Source: Nocardioides ochotonae (GTDB lineage Bacteria; Actinomycetota; Actinomycetes; Propionibacteriales; Nocardioidaceae). Taken from it: a DNA stretch of 64,000 bases. The position numbers were made by a program, and so were the translations under genes. Location: positions 1-64,000 of the forward strand of contig NZ_CP061769.1 of the NCBI RefSeq assembly GCF_011420305.2, read 5' to 3'. The stretch's first letter is position 1, and each line of letters begins with the position of its first letter. Below the pieces are notes generated by a model. It was not told the origin of the DNA and made no database searches. It saw nothing but the letters and a program-made list of their open reading frames with translations. Shown in pieces: positions 39,770-48,715 of the stretch.

Positions 39770-42097
39770 TCAGACCTTGACCGGCTCCCGCTCGTCGAGC
39801 TGCATGTGCGGGCGTTCCAGGCTCTCGCCCTCGACGTCCACGTTGGGCAGGATCTTGTCCAGCCACCTCGGCAGCCACCAGGCCTTCTCGCCGAGCATGT
39901 ACATCAGCGCCGGGACGAGCGCCATGCGGACGACGAACGCGTCGAGGAGCACGGCGACGGCGAGCGCGAAGCCCATCGACTTGATGATCGGCTCGTCGAT
40001 CAGGATGAAGGCGGCGAAGACCGAGATCATGATCAGGGCGGCCGCGGTCACCACGCGGGCGCTGTTGCGGAAGCCGTCGACCACCGCTTCGCGGGTGCTC
40101 ATGCCGTGGACGTGCGCCTCGCGCATGCGGGTGACCAGGAAGACCTGGTAGTCCATCGCCAGGCCGAACACCAGGCCGATCAGGAAGATCGGCATGAAGC
40201 TGACGATCGGCTGGCCCTCCATGATGCCGAAGGCGCCCTCCTGGAAGACCGCGACGGTGACGCCGAGCGTGGCCAGCACGGACAGCAGGAAGCCGAACGT
40301 CGCGGTGAGCGGCACCAGGATCGAGCGGAAGACCAGCATCAGCAGGATGAACGCCAGCCCGATGACGACGGCCAGGTAGACCGGCAGCGCGTCGTCGAGG
40401 CGGTCGGAGACGTCGGTCGTGATCGCGGTCAGGCCGGTGATGCCGATCTCGGTGCCGGTCTCGGCCTCGAGGGCGTCCTGGCCGTCGCGCAGCGAGCTCA
40501 GCAGGTCCTTGGTGGCCTTGTCCTCGGCGCCGGACTCGGGCGTGATCATCACCTGCGCGCCGGTGGCCGGCTCGGTCACGGCACCCTTGTCGTCGGTGAC
40601 CTCGTTGGTGGCGATGATCTGGGCGTTGGCCACGTCGTCCTGGCCGGCGGCCCAGGCGGCGACCTCGCCGAACACCTCGCCGCGCTCCTCGGCGGGCACG
40701 TCACCGGCGTCCACGACCACCAGCAGCGGGGCGTCGCGGCCCGGGCCGAACGCCTCGGCGGTCAGGTCGGAGGCCTTGCGGGCGGTGGTGTCGCTCGAGG
40801 CGGTGCTGTCGGTCGGGAAGGCGAGGTAGAGCTCCTTCATCGGGATCGCCAGCGCGCCCAGCACGATCACCGAGACCAGGGCGACCGCCCACGAGCGCTT
40901 GCCCACGAAGCGGGCCCAGCGCACGCCGTTGTTGAGCACCCGGCCGTCGTCCTCGCGGGCGGGGGCGTACTTGCGGACCTGGCCGCCGAAGGCCTTGGAC
41001 TTCAGCAGGCCGAGGATCGCCGGCAGCAGGGTCAGCGCCACCAGCACGGCGATGAACACGGTGCTCGCGGCCGCGAGGCCCATGGTGGTGAGGAACGGGA
41101 TGCGGACGACGGCGAGTGCGGCGAGCGCGATGAGGACCGTCAGTCCGGCGAAGACGACCGCGGAGCCGGCGGTGCCGACGGCGACGCCGACCGCCTCCTG
41201 GCTGTCATCGGTGTGGTCGTGCTCGGAGCGGTAGCGCGCGAGGATGAACAGCGCGTAGTCGATGCCGACCGCCAGGCCGATCATCGTGGCGAGCATCGGG
41301 GTGGTCGAGCCGATCTCGGTGAACGCGGTCATCGCGGTGACCCCGGCGATGCCGATGCCGACGCCGAACACCGCGGTCAGGATCGGCAGGCCGGCGGCGA
41401 CCAGCGAGCCGAAGGTGAGGACCAGCACGAGCAGCGCCACGGCGATGCCGACGAGCTCGGAGGTCATGCCGATCTCGAGCATGCCGGTGGAGCCGGAGCC
41501 GTTGGCCTCGATCTCGAGGCCGTCGACGCGGTGCTCCTCCATGGCGTCACGCAGTGCCTCGATGGTCTCCGGCTCGACGTCCGCGACGGTGTCGACGTCG
41601 AACTCGAAGCTGATCTGGCCGACCCGGCCGTCCGGGGACAGCGGCGAGAGCGCCTGGGCGTTGTCCTCCGCGACGTCGCGCGGGGTGCCGGCCTGGGTGG
41701 CCTGGTCGACGATCAGCTGGCGCTGCTGCTCCGCCGCCTGCACCGGGTTGGCCAGCGGGGCCTTCTCCGGCATCTGCGGCAGCGCGGCCAGGTCCTCGAC
41801 GAGGGCGTCGACCTCCGCGGCGTACGCCTTGTCGGAGAGGGTGCTGCCCTCCGGGGCCGCGACCACGACGTTGACGGTGGCCTGGTCGAAGGGGTCCTTG
41901 GCGCCCGGGAAGAGCTCCGCCTGCATGTCGGCGGCCTTCTCCGAGGGGATCCCCGGGATCGAGAAGGAGTCGCTCATCGGCTTGGACTGGGTGGCCGCGA
42001 AGCCGCCGACGGCGACGAGCACGACGAGCCAGCCGACGATGAAGAACGGCCAGCGCCGGAAGGCGGTCCTGCCGAGTCGGTACAAGAGGGTGGCCAC
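39770..42097 (-). CDS. MMPL family RND transporter
   Basis: This 775-residue exporter has a GTG start at 42097 with CAGGAG upstream. It has twelve expected helices in two MMPL halves, a large extracytoplasmic loop after helix 1 (about 40-190) and another after helix 7 (about 410-560). Motifs include IGLAVGIDYALFILARYRSEH in half one and GLVFGLAMDYQVFLVTRMREAH in half two, the Asp-Tyr pairs used in proton coupling. MMPL proteins move lipids and drugs. It follows a TetR gene by 71 bases on the same strand, so the regulator probably controls this pump. Confidence 0.93.
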   Translation of the reverse strand: MATLLYRLGRTAFRRWPFFIVGWLVVLVAVGGFAATQSKPMSDSFSIPGIPSEKAADMQAELFPGAKDPFDQATVNVVVAAPEGSTLSDKAYAAEVDALVEDLAALPQMPEKAPLANPVQAAEQQRQLIVDQATQAGTPRDVAEDNAQALSPLSPDGRVGQISFEFDVDTVADVEPETIEALRDAMEEHRVDGLEIEANGSGSTGMLEIGMTSELVGIAVALLVLVLTFGSLVAAGLPILTAVFGVGIGIAGVTAMTAFTEIGSTTPMLATMIGLAVGIDYALFILARYRSEHDHTDDSQEAVGVAVGTAGSAVVFAGLTVLIALAALAVVRIPFLTTMGLAAASTVFIAVLVALTLLPAILGLLKSKAFGGQVRKYAPAREDDGRVLNNGVRWARFVGKRSWAVALVSVIVLGALAIPMKELYLAFPTDSTASSDTTARKASDLTAEAFGPGRDAPLLVVVDAGDVPAEERGEVFGEVAAWAAGQDDVANAQIIATNEVTDDKGAVTEPATGAQVMITPESGAEDKATKDLLSSLRDGQDALEAETGTEIGITGLTAITTDVSDRLDDALPVYLAVVIGLAFILLMLVFRSILVPLTATFGFLLSVLATLGVTVAVFQEGAFGIMEGQPIVSFMPIFLIGLVFGLAMDYQVFLVTRMREAHVHGMSTREAVVDGFRNSARVVTAAALIMISVFAAFILIDEPIIKSMGFALAVAVLLDAFVVRMALVPALMYMLGEKAWWLPRWLDKILPNVDVEGESLERPHMQLDEREPVKV

Positions 42098-42168
42098 GGG
42101 GGTCTCCTGAGGAAGGGGTGTGGTGCGGGGTGTGCCCCGGAGGGCGGGGCGGGCCGAGGGCCGGGTGG

Positions 42169-42765
42169 TCAGGTGAAGAGCTCGCGGGCCGCAGCCAGCG
42201 TGTGGTCGAACAGGTCGGGGATCGATCGCTCGTCGCCGGCGACGTAGGTCCCGATCGCCGACTCGAAGACGGTGACGAGCAGCCGGACGAGCAGCCGCGC
42301 GCGCACGGCGTCGACCCGCCCCTGCTCGCGCTCGACGATCAGGTCGACGAAGCCGCCGACGAACTCCTCGAAGCGGTCGATCACCGCCGTGAGCAGGCGC
42401 GGGGTCGTGGTGATCAGGTGGGTGATGCGGGCGATGTCCTCGCGGTCGAGCTCGTCGCTCTGGCCGTCGAGGAGCTCGTGGGCGAGCACGGCGAGGTCGT
42501 CGATGAGCCGCCCGTGCGGGCCGCCTTCGACGAACCGCGCGCGGGTGTCCTCGGCGATCACGGGTACCGGTCCGAGGACGGCGTCGAGCTTGCCGGGGAA
42601 GTAGTTGAACAGCGTGCGGCGCGACAGCGCGGTCGCCTCGGCGAGGTCGTCCATGGTGAAGCCGTCCAGCCCGCGCTCGGCGGTGAGCACCTGGGCGCAG
42701 CGCGCGATCCGGATCTCGGTCGCCAGACGACGTGCCTCTCGCGTCGAGAGGGCGGGTGAGGTCAT
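42169..42765 (-). CDS. TetR/AcrR family regulator of the MMPL transporter
   Basis: This 198-residue regulator has an N-terminal helix-turn-helix (MDDLAEATALSRRTLFNYF, about 38-57) and a helical ligand-binding domain. The ATG at 42765 is chosen because the helix-turn-helix starts at the expected distance. It is upstream of the MMPL pump with a 71-base gap. A perfect 8-base-arm inverted repeat at 42777-42799 covers its own promoter region, consistent with self-repression and relief by a pump substrate. Confidence 0.9.
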   Translation of the reverse strand: MTSPALSTREARRLATEIRIARCAQVLTAERGLDGFTMDDLAEATALSRRTLFNYFPGKLDAVLGPVPVIAEDTRARFVEGGPHGRLIDDLAVLAHELLDGQSDELDREDIARITHLITTTPRLLTAVIDRFEEFVGGFVDLIVEREQGRVDAVRARLLVRLLVTVFESAIGTYVAGDERSIPDLFDHTLAAARELFT

Positions 42766-42776
42766 GGTGAGATTCT

Positions 42777-42799
42777 TGCACTATGCCCCAAATAGTGCA
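42777..42799. promoter_or_regulatory. Candidate TetR operator
   Basis: TGCACTAT (42777-42784) and ATAGTGCA (42792-42799) are perfect 8-base inverted arms separated by 7 bases. The site lies just upstream of the tetR start and 59 bases before the divergent phosphodiesterase start, so it could control both. Confidence 0.7.
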
Positions 42800-42857
42800 G
42801 GAATGTGAGGGCGGTCACTGCCTTGCCTGGGGGCGGCCGGAGGCGGAGGGTGGCCGG

Positions 42858-43964
42858 ATGACCTTCCGTCCCCTGCACGCCGCCGTCGCGCTCGTGGTCG
42901 CCATGGGGATCGGTCTCGGGTGCAGCCCGGAGGCGAGCGGCCCGGATGCGGGTCCGGGGGTGGCGGTGTCGAGCTCGGTGTCGGCGCCCGCCGTGGTGGC
43001 GCCGGGTTCGGTGGAGCCGGGTTCAGCGGTTCGGGGCCCGGTGCGGCCGGCGGGGGTGCGGCGCCGGGTGCTGGCCATCTCGGTCGACGGGCTCGCGCCC
43101 GGCGTCGTACGACGGCTGGGGCCGCGGGGGACGCCGACGCTCCACCGGCTGCTGCGCCGGGGCGCCTCGACCCTCGAGGCGCGCACGGCGGTCGAGATGA
43201 CCGTGACCCTGCCCAACCACACCAGCATGCTCACCGGGCGCCGCATCGACGCCCGCCGCGGCGGGCACGGCGTGACCTGGAACGACGCCACCCCGCGCCG
43301 TGCGATCCCGCGTGACGCGCGGGGACGGCGGGTGCAGTCGATCTTCACCCAGGTGCACCGGGCCGGGCTGCGGACGGCGATGTTCGCGGGCAAGGACAAG
43401 TTCCGCACCTTCCCCCAGACCTGGCCGCGGGCGATCGACCGGGTGCTCATCGCGGAGGACCAGGGCCGGCTGGTCCGAGCGGCGCGCCGCGACCTGGTGC
43501 GCGGTGGGCGCGCGTTCACCTTCCTGCACCTGCGCGGCCCCGACAGCGCCGGTCATCGCGAGGGCTTCGGCTCCCCGGCGTACGTCGCGGCGGTGCGGGA
43601 GGTGGACCGCCAGCTGCGCGGGGTGCTGCGCACGGTGCGGGCCCACCCGCGGCTGCGGCACGAGGTCGTGGTCGTGCTGACCGCCGACCACGGTGGCCGC
43701 GGCGAGGCCGGGCACGACGTGGCGACGCGCGCGGCGAACTACCGGGTGCCGTTCCTGGTCTGGGGGCGCGGGGTGGCGCGCGGCGATCTCTACCGGCTCA
43801 GCCCCGGGCGGCGGAACCCCGGCCGCGCGCACCCCGGCTACGCGCGCCCGCGCCAGCCGGTGCGCAACGGCGACCTCGCCAACCTCTCCGCCGACCTGCT
43901 CGGCCTGCCCGCGGTCCCCGGCAGCACCATCGGCACCCGCCAGGACCTCCGCGTCCTCCGCTGA
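42858..43964 (+). CDS. Exported alkaline phosphatase-superfamily phosphodiesterase
   Basis: This 368-residue exported hydrolase starts at ATG 42858, with GGAGG 8 bases upstream. The N-terminal signal (about 1-22) ends GLGCSP and may be a lipobox, though the -3 residue is not ideal. The catalytic domain has VLAISVDGLAPGVV (metal Asp), VEMTVTLPNHTSMLTG with the Thr nucleophile in the usual place, GPDSAGHREG and VVVLTADHGGRG with metal His/Asp. It is of the nucleotide pyrophosphatase/phosphodiesterase type. The C-terminus is Arg/Pro rich. It shares superfamily with 32543-34630 but is not a close paralogue. Confidence 0.85.
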   Translation: MTFRPLHAAVALVVAMGIGLGCSPEASGPDAGPGVAVSSSVSAPAVVAPGSVEPGSAVRGPVRPAGVRRRVLAISVDGLAPGVVRRLGPRGTPTLHRLLRRGASTLEARTAVEMTVTLPNHTSMLTGRRIDARRGGHGVTWNDATPRRAIPRDARGRRVQSIFTQVHRAGLRTAMFAGKDKFRTFPQTWPRAIDRVLIAEDQGRLVRAARRDLVRGGRAFTFLHLRGPDSAGHREGFGSPAYVAAVREVDRQLRGVLRTVRAHPRLRHEVVVVLTADHGGRGEAGHDVATRAANYRVPFLVWGRGVARGDLYRLSPGRRNPGRAHPGYARPRQPVRNGDLANLSADLLGLPAVPGSTIGTRQDLRVLR

Positions 43965-43993
43965 CCCCCGCCGAGTCGGCCCTTGTGGCGGAG

Positions 43994-44143
43994 TTATCCA
44001 CAGAGCGTTGTGGACAACGGGGCGGGGCGTTGGTGGGGGCGTGCGGCCGCCCGTCTGAGCGCGTCGCGCCGGGGTTTCGACGTACGGGGGATGCCCTAAA
44101 GGGTGAGATTTCCACCGAGTTATCCACAGGGGGCTGTGGATAG
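43994..44143. other. Two inverted DnaA-box pairs
   Basis: TTATCCACA (43994-44002) faces TGTGGACAA (44009-44017) across 6 bases, and TTATCCACA (44120-44128) faces TGTGGATAG (44135-44143) again across 6 bases. Three boxes are perfect and one has one mismatch. The two pairs are 126 bases apart in the 209-base gap between two convergent genes, so promoter control is less likely than DnaA titration or origin-related use. Confidence 0.7.
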
Positions 44144-44173
44144 TTTCGCCATGGAGCCTTCGTGAGGAGGGAG

Positions 44174-44938
44174 TCAGCTGCGGTCGGCGAGGAGGGCGGC
44201 GCCGACGATGCCGGCCTCGTTGCGCAGGGTGGCGGGGACGATCTCGGTGTCCAGCTTGAGCAGCGGGAGGAACTCGTCGGCGCGCTTGCTGATCCCGCCG
44301 CCGACCACGAAGAGGTCGGGGGAGAAGAGCATCTCGAGGGTGGAGTAGTAGCGCTGGAGCCGGTGCGCCCAGGCCTTCATCGACAGGTCCTCGGCCTTGC
44401 GGGCGCTGTTGGCCGCGCGGCTCTCCGCGTCGTGCCCGTCGATCTCGAGGTGGCCGAGCTCGGAGTTGGGGACCAGCACCCCGTCGTGCACCAGCGCCGA
44501 GCCGATCCCGGTGCCGAGCGTCGTGACGATGACCAGTCCGCGGCGCCCGCGCGCGGCGCCGTACTCCACCTCGGCGAGGCCGGCGGCGTCGGCGTCGTTG
44601 ACCACGTGCACCTGGCGCCCGGTCGCCTCGCTGAACAGCGCGTCGGCGTCGGTGCCGAGCCAGGCGCGGTCGATGTTGGCGGCCGAGTGCACCACCCCGT
44701 GTCGTACGACGCCGGGCACCGTCACCCCGACCCGTCCGGTCGCCTCGGGGAACCGCGCGAGCAGGGCGACGACCGTCGCCGCGACCGCCTCGGGGGTGGA
44801 CGGCTTCGGGGTCTCGACGCGGGCGCGCTCGCCGGGCTCGCCGGACGCGAGGTCGACGGGGGCGCACTTGATGCCGCTGCCGCCGAAGTCGATGCCGACC
44901 GGGGTGACTCGGGAGTCTGGAGTGAGTGGCGTGCCCAT
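44174..44938 (-). CDS. ppgK: Polyphosphate glucokinase
   Basis: The enzyme phosphorylates glucose using polyphosphate (and often ATP). The ATG at 44938 gives 254 residues; a TACCGT element lies 6 bases upstream, suggesting a leaderless transcript. An in-frame start at 45022 would add 28 residues across the operator. ROK-type motifs are [16 protein letters not shown] at the N-terminus, [16 protein letters not shown], and [18 protein letters not shown] in place of the glucose/polyphosphate site. It is divergent from alkB and shares its operator region. The link between the two is unclear. Confidence 0.92.
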   Translation of the reverse strand: MGTPLTPDSRVTPVGIDFGGSGIKCAPVDLASGEPGERARVETPKPSTPEAVAATVVALLARFPEATGRVGVTVPGVVRHGVVHSAANIDRAWLGTDADALFSEATGRQVHVVNDADAAGLAEVEYGAARGRRGLVIVTTLGTGIGSALVHDGVLVPNSELGHLEIDGHDAESRAANSARKAEDLSMKAWAHRLQRYYSTLEMLFSPDLFVVGGGISKRADEFLPLLKLDTEIVPATLRNEAGIVGAALLADRS

Positions 44939-44963
44939 GGACTCACGGTAGAGCCTGCTTCGT

Positions 44964-45018
44964 TTGACAGAAGCGGCCCCCTTGTCAAGCAGGTTGACAA
45001 TCCCTAGGGTTCTGTCAA
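44964..45018. promoter_or_regulatory. Symmetric four-half-site operator between ppgK and alkB
   Basis: Half-sites are TTGACAG (44964-44970), TTGTCAA (44982-44988), TTGACAA (44994-45000) and CTGTCAA (45012-45018). The outer two are exact reverse complements, as are the inner two, with spacers 11, 5 and 11. It reads as two 25-bp TetR-like sites arranged back to back. It covers the alkB -35 and spacer and the upstream part of the ppgK promoter. The TetR protein encoded after alkB is the obvious candidate binder. Confidence 0.75.
44982..45010 (+). promoter_or_regulatory. alkB promoter candidate
   Basis: TTGTCA (44982-44987) as -35 and TAGGGT (45005-45010) as -10 are separated by exactly 17 bases. 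The start of transcription would be about 45017, giving a 50-base leader before the AGGAGG site (45057-45062) of alkB. The operator overlaps the -35 and spacer, which fits repression. Confidence 0.6.
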
Positions 45019-45066
45019 CCACGCGCTGGCCGTGCCGGCTCGCTCTCCGATCGCCCAGGAGGCCCC

Positions 45067-46515
45067 ATGACCGTCCAGAGCACCATCCCGCCCGGCTCGG
45101 TCGAGCAGTGGCGTGATCCCAAGCGCCGCCTCTGGCTGATCGGGCTGGTGGTGCCCTCCCTGGCGTTCGTGGCGTACGCCGGCTGGGGGCTCACCGGCTT
45201 CGGCGGGTTCCTCTGGATCGGGCCGGTCGTGATCCTCGTCGTCGTCCCGGCGATCGACCTGTTGACCGGCCTGGACCGCTCCAACCCGCCCGACGACGTG
45301 ATCGAGCAGCTGGAGCGCGACCGCTACTACCGCTGGATCACCTATCTCTTCCTCCCGGTGCAGTACGCCGGCTTCCTCGGCGCGATGTACCTCGTCGCGC
45401 GCGGCGACCCGCTCCTGGGCCAGGGCGACCTCGCCACCTGGGAGAAGGTCGGCCTCGCGGTCTCGATCGGCTGCATCGGCGGGATCGGCATCAACACCGC
45501 CCACGAGCTCGGGCACAAGAAGGAGAGCCACGAGCGCTGGCTGTCCAAGATCGCGCTGGCGCAGAGCTTCTACGGCCACTTCTACATCGAGCACAACCGC
45601 GGCCACCACGTGCGCGTCGCGACCCCCGAGGACCCGGCGAGCAGCCGGCTCGGCGAGAGCTTCTACGCGTTCTGGCCGCGCACCGTCCTCGGCTCGCTCA
45701 GGAGCGCCTGGCACCTGGAGAAGCGCCGCTTCGCCCGCCGCCAGCAGCACCCGTTCCGCCCCGGCAACGACGTCCTCAACGCCTGGCTGATGTCCGTGGT
45801 GCTGTGGGCCGCGGTCGTGGTCTGGCTCGGTCCCGGGGTGCTGCCCTACCTGGTGATCCAGGCCGTCGTCGGCTTCTCGCTGCTGGAGGCCGTGAACTAC
45901 CTGGAGCACTACGGGATGCTGCGCCAGAAGGTCGGCGTCGGGAAGCGCGAGCGCTACGAGCGCGTCGACCCCTCGCACTCGTGGAACTCCAACAACATCG
46001 CCACCAACGTGCTGCTCTACCACCTCCAGCGCCACAGCGACCACCACGCGAACCCGACCCGGCGCTACCAGACCCTGCGCGACTTCGAGGAGAGCCCGGT
46101 GCTCCCGACCGGGTACGCCGGGATGATCGGGCTGGCGCTGGTCCCGCCGCTGTGGCGCCGGGTGATGGACCCCCGGGTGCTCGCGCACTTCGACGGCGAC
46201 GTCACCCGCGCGAACATCTCCCCGCGCCGGCGCGACAAGGTGCTCGCGGCGGCGTACCCGCCCCCGGTTGCCGAGGCGGTCGAGGGGCAGGTCGAGGGGG
46301 CGCGCGCCGACGTGACGGCGGTCGATGCCGAGGAGGTGCTCGCCGCGGCGTGCCCGAGCTGCGAGTACGTCTACGAGGTCGCCGCCGGCGACGAGCACGA
46401 GGGCTTCGCGGCCGGCACCGCCTGGGCCGACATCCCCGCCGACTGGTGCTGCCCGGACTGCGGGGTGCGCGAGAAGGTCGACTTCGTCCCGCGCGAGCGG
46501 GCGGTGACGGGCTGA
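45067..46515 (+). CDS. alkB: Alkane 1-monooxygenase AlkB fused to rubredoxin
   Basis: The enzyme hydroxylates the terminal carbon of medium-chain alkanes at the membrane using a di-iron centre. It has 482 residues. The membrane part has about six helices and the His boxes HELGH (146-150), EHNRGHH (175-181) and LQRHSDHH, plus the NYLEHYGM motif typical of AlkB. A linker leads to a rubredoxin domain with CPSC (Cys429, Cys432) and CPDC (Cys462, Cys465). The fused rubredoxin would pass electrons directly to the di-iron site. Fused AlkB-rubredoxins are known in Dietzia, Prauserella and Nocardioides. A TetR gene follows 52 bases later. Confidence 0.96.
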   Translation: MTVQSTIPPGSVEQWRDPKRRLWLIGLVVPSLAFVAYAGWGLTGFGGFLWIGPVVILVVVPAIDLLTGLDRSNPPDDVIEQLERDRYYRWITYLFLPVQYAGFLGAMYLVARGDPLLGQGDLATWEKVGLAVSIGCIGGIGINTAHELGHKKESHERWLSKIALAQSFYGHFYIEHNRGHHVRVATPEDPASSRLGESFYAFWPRTVLGSLRSAWHLEKRRFARRQQHPFRPGNDVLNAWLMSVVLWAAVVVWLGPGVLPYLVIQAVVGFSLLEAVNYLEHYGMLRQKVGVGKRERYERVDPSHSWNSNNIATNVLLYHLQRHSDHHANPTRRYQTLRDFEESPVLPTGYAGMIGLALVPPLWRRVMDPRVLAHFDGDVTRANISPRRRDKVLAAAYPPPVAEAVEGQVEGARADVTAVDAEEVLAAACPSCEYVYEVAAGDEHEGFAAGTAWADIPADWCCPDCGVREKVDFVPRERAVTG

Positions 46516-46567
46516 GCCGTACGCCGGCGGCCGGGCCGGCCCGGGGAGTGCTTCCTAGACTGGTGTC

Positions 46568-47146
46568 ATGTCCCTGACCACTCGCGAGCGAGTCCTCGAT
46601 GCCGCGGTCGCGATGACGACCGAGGAGGGCTGGGCGAAGGTCACCATGGCCCGGCTCGCGGACCGGGTCGGGGTCAGCCGGCAGACGGTGCACAACGAGA
46701 TGGGCACCAAGGCCGGTCTGGCCGAGGCGATGGTCCAGCGCGAGCTCCAGCGGTTCCTCGGCGAGGTCAGCGCCGCCTTCGACGCCTACCCCCACGACCT
46801 GGTCGCCGCGGTGCGCGCCGCGTCGCTCGCGGTCCTCGAGCACGCCCAGGACAACCGCCTGCTGCACGCGGTCGTCTCGGCGACCCATGGTGCGGACACC
46901 GAGCTGCTGCCGCTGCTGACGACCCACTCGGAGTCACTGCTCGCCGGCGCCAAGGCCGTGGTCGCCCTGCGGGTCGCGGCGTACGACGTCTCGCTCGTGC
47001 CGGCCCAGCTCGACGCCGGCATCGACATGATCGTGCGGGTCGTGCTCAGCCACGTCATGCAGCCGTCCGCCACGCCGGCCGCCACCGCCGAGTCCATCGC
47101 GTGGGTCGCGGCTCGCGTGCTCGGCGCGGATCGCCCGAGCGGCTAG
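46568..47146 (+). CDS. TetR family regulator, probably of alkB (AlkX-like)
   Basis: This 192-residue protein has an N-terminal helix-turn-helix (LADRVGVSRQTVHNEMGTK, about 34-52) and a ligand domain. The start ATG 46568 has TAGACT exactly 6 bases upstream, so it may also have its own leaderless promoter. TetR genes directly after alkB-rubredoxin are called AlkX/AlkU in Dietzia and relatives and repress alkB until fatty acids bind; this role is inferred here from position. The four-half-site operator upstream of alkB is the likely target. Confidence 0.85.
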   Translation: MSLTTRERVLDAAVAMTTEEGWAKVTMARLADRVGVSRQTVHNEMGTKAGLAEAMVQRELQRFLGEVSAAFDAYPHDLVAAVRAASLAVLEHAQDNRLLHAVVSATHGADTELLPLLTTHSESLLAGAKAVVALRVAAYDVSLVPAQLDAGIDMIVRVVLSHVMQPSATPAATAESIAWVAARVLGADRPSG

Positions 47147-47152
47147 GCGCGC

Positions 47153-47815
47153 TCAGCGCTCGACGCGGATCCCCAGGGCGTCGGCCAGCGCCGGCGCCAG
47201 CCGGGCGAGCTGGTCCGGGCTGACGGTCGCGCCGCGGAGGTCGAGCAGCCCGTCGACGACCGCGAGGTCGGCGCCGCGCAGGTCGAGGTCGCTCAGGGTG
47301 CTGCCGCGGACGTCGAGCTGCCCCACCCGGCTGTCGGCGAGGCGCACCCGCCGCGCCTTGGCGTTGCTGAGGTCGAGCTCCTCGATCAGGCAGTCGGTGA
47401 ACGCGACGTCGAGCAGCTCGGCGCCGCGCAGGTTGACGAAGCTCAGCTTGCACCCGACGAAGTGCACCGAGCGCCACTGCGACTCATACGCCTCGAGCGA
47501 GCCCAGTCGTCCGCTCACGCGTACGTCGCGCCACTGCCCGCGCGCGGCACGCACGACCGGCAGGACCACGCGGTCGAGGTGGACCTCCGAGAGCCGCGCG
47601 CCCTTGAGGTCGGTCTCGTCGGCCGACACGCTCGTCAGCTGCGTCGACGCCAGGACCGCCCCTGTCAGGTCGAGGTGGTGCAGCGTGAGGTCGGCGTACC
47701 GCACCGACTCCAGGTCGGCGTTCCGCCGCAGGTCCGCGGGGTCACCCTCGGCGAGGGTGCCGAGCCGGAGGTCGTCGATCTGGGGCGGCCGGGTGGACTT
47801 GCGGGCGGGGGGCAA
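47153..47815 (-). CDS. Pentapeptide repeat protein
   Basis: The TTG at 47815 is preceded by AAGGAG with a 6-base spacing and gives 220 residues. A longer frame reaches back to 47893 but would overlap the next gene. The body (about 30-195) follows the pentapeptide pattern A(D/N)LXX in many copies: ADLTLHHLDLTGAVL, VNLRGAELLDVAFTDCL, LDVRGSTLSDLDLRGADL. Such proteins form right-handed beta-helices that can mimic DNA. Some protect gyrase, but no such role is claimed here. The C-terminus has a short helical segment. It may be co-transcribed with the upstream small membrane protein. Confidence 0.85.
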   Translation of the reverse strand: MPPARKSTRPPQIDDLRLGTLAEGDPADLRRNADLESVRYADLTLHHLDLTGAVLASTQLTSVSADETDLKGARLSEVHLDRVVLPVVRAARGQWRDVRVSGRLGSLEAYESQWRSVHFVGCKLSFVNLRGAELLDVAFTDCLIEELDLSNAKARRVRLADSRVGQLDVRGSTLSDLDLRGADLAVVDGLLDLRGATVSPDQLARLAPALADALGIRVER

Positions 47816-47840
47816 CGCGCGCTCCTTGGCAGGGGGTGGC

Positions 47841-48026
47841 TCAGCGGTGGGTGGGGTCCTGGGGCTCGCTCGGCGCCGGCGGGCGGGCGGCAAGGAGGGC
47901 CGGGTTCATGCGGATCGCGTCGTTCACGCCGTACCGCACGGCGAGCCGGATGATCCAGAACACCGCCCAGACGCAGACGAGGGCGAAGACGACGGTGAAG
48001 AGAGGGAGGACGAGGATTCTGGACAC
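47841..48026 (-). CDS. Small one-helix membrane protein
   Basis: This 61-residue protein has a GTG start at 48026 and reads SRILVLPLFTVVFALVCVW, one membrane helix, then a short basic/Pro tail ending QDPTHR. On the minus strand TACCCT is 6 bases before the start, the leaderless pattern. It sits 25 bases before the pentapeptide gene on the same strand, suggesting one transcript. It matches no family I recognise. Confidence 0.7.
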   Translation of the reverse strand: MSRILVLPLFTVVFALVCVWAVFWIIRLAVRYGVNDAIRMNPALLAARPPAPSEPQDPTHR

Positions 48027-48300
48027 CGGGCAAGGGTAGGGGTGACCGGCTTCGGTGCCGCTGTCGTGGTCGGGAGCCGTCGCCGTGGACGTTCGCGGCG
48101 TCGACTGTTCCGTTTGCTTCCTTGGCTTCATCAACGGCCGGGGCACCCAGGGCCATTGGCAAGGCGCTGCACGTCCACTTCTTCTGGAAGGCGTCAGTCC
48201 AACGACGACGACACCGAGGGCTCTGCCGCCCGATCGTCGCCTCGGAGGCTCATCCGTACGTGCACCCGGCTCGTCCCGACGAGCCGGGTCCACGTGTCGG

Positions 48301-48582
48301 TCACCCGCGCCGGGTGAGGAGCCAGACCCGGGCGCGCTGCAGCCAGGGCAACTCGCCGAACACGATGGTCGGCACGGCAACCGTCGCCAGTACGAACGTG
48401 CGCAGGACCGGGTTGGCGTCGCTTAGCCACGGGCCGAGGACCAGCGACAGTACGGTCAGGGTCGGGAAGACCGCCAGCCAGATCATGACGGCCATCTGCG
48501 GCCGGGTGGGCGGACCGACCGGCGCGGGTGCGGTCGCCTGGACGTGGCTGGTGTCGGCCTGGCTTTGGGTGATGGTGCTCAT
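48301..48582 (-). CDS. Small two-helix membrane protein
   Basis: This 93-residue protein starts at ATG 48582 with AAGGAG 6 bases upstream. After a flexible Thr/Ala/Pro N-terminus come two membrane helices (about 29-50 and 57-80) and a basic tail LQRARVWLLTRRG. It diverges from an XRE-family regulator with a 133-base gap and is probably its target. The function is unknown. The 48027-48300 stretch holds no gene that I can support. Confidence 0.75.
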   Translation of the reverse strand: MSTITQSQADTSHVQATAPAPVGPPTRPQMAVMIWLAVFPTLTVLSLVLGPWLSDANPVLRTFVLATVAVPTIVFGELPWLQRARVWLLTRRG

Positions 48583-48715
48583 CGACTTCTCCTTGGGGTG
48601 ATGACGGGGTGTCGAGCAACCACGGTGGTCGTGCATGACCATGCGGAGAAGGCACAGCTCAACCGGGGACTGGCGGTCCCTGTCTGAACCACCGCCGGTG
48701 ACGCAGGATGGGGGC
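48583..48715. promoter_or_regulatory. Divergent promoter region with short palindromes
   Basis: Two palindromes lie in the gap between the membrane-protein gene and the regulator: ACCACGGTGGT (48619-48629) and GCATGACCATGC (48633-48644). CAGGAT at 48704-48709 is a -10 for the regulator, 6 bases before its ATG. The palindromes are candidate operator sites. Confidence 0.45.

Noticed and set aside
42783..42857. Upstream ATG extension of the exported phosphodiesterase
   Set aside because: It would overlap the TetR operator and place the signal peptide 25 residues inside the protein; ATG 42858 has a good ribosome site.
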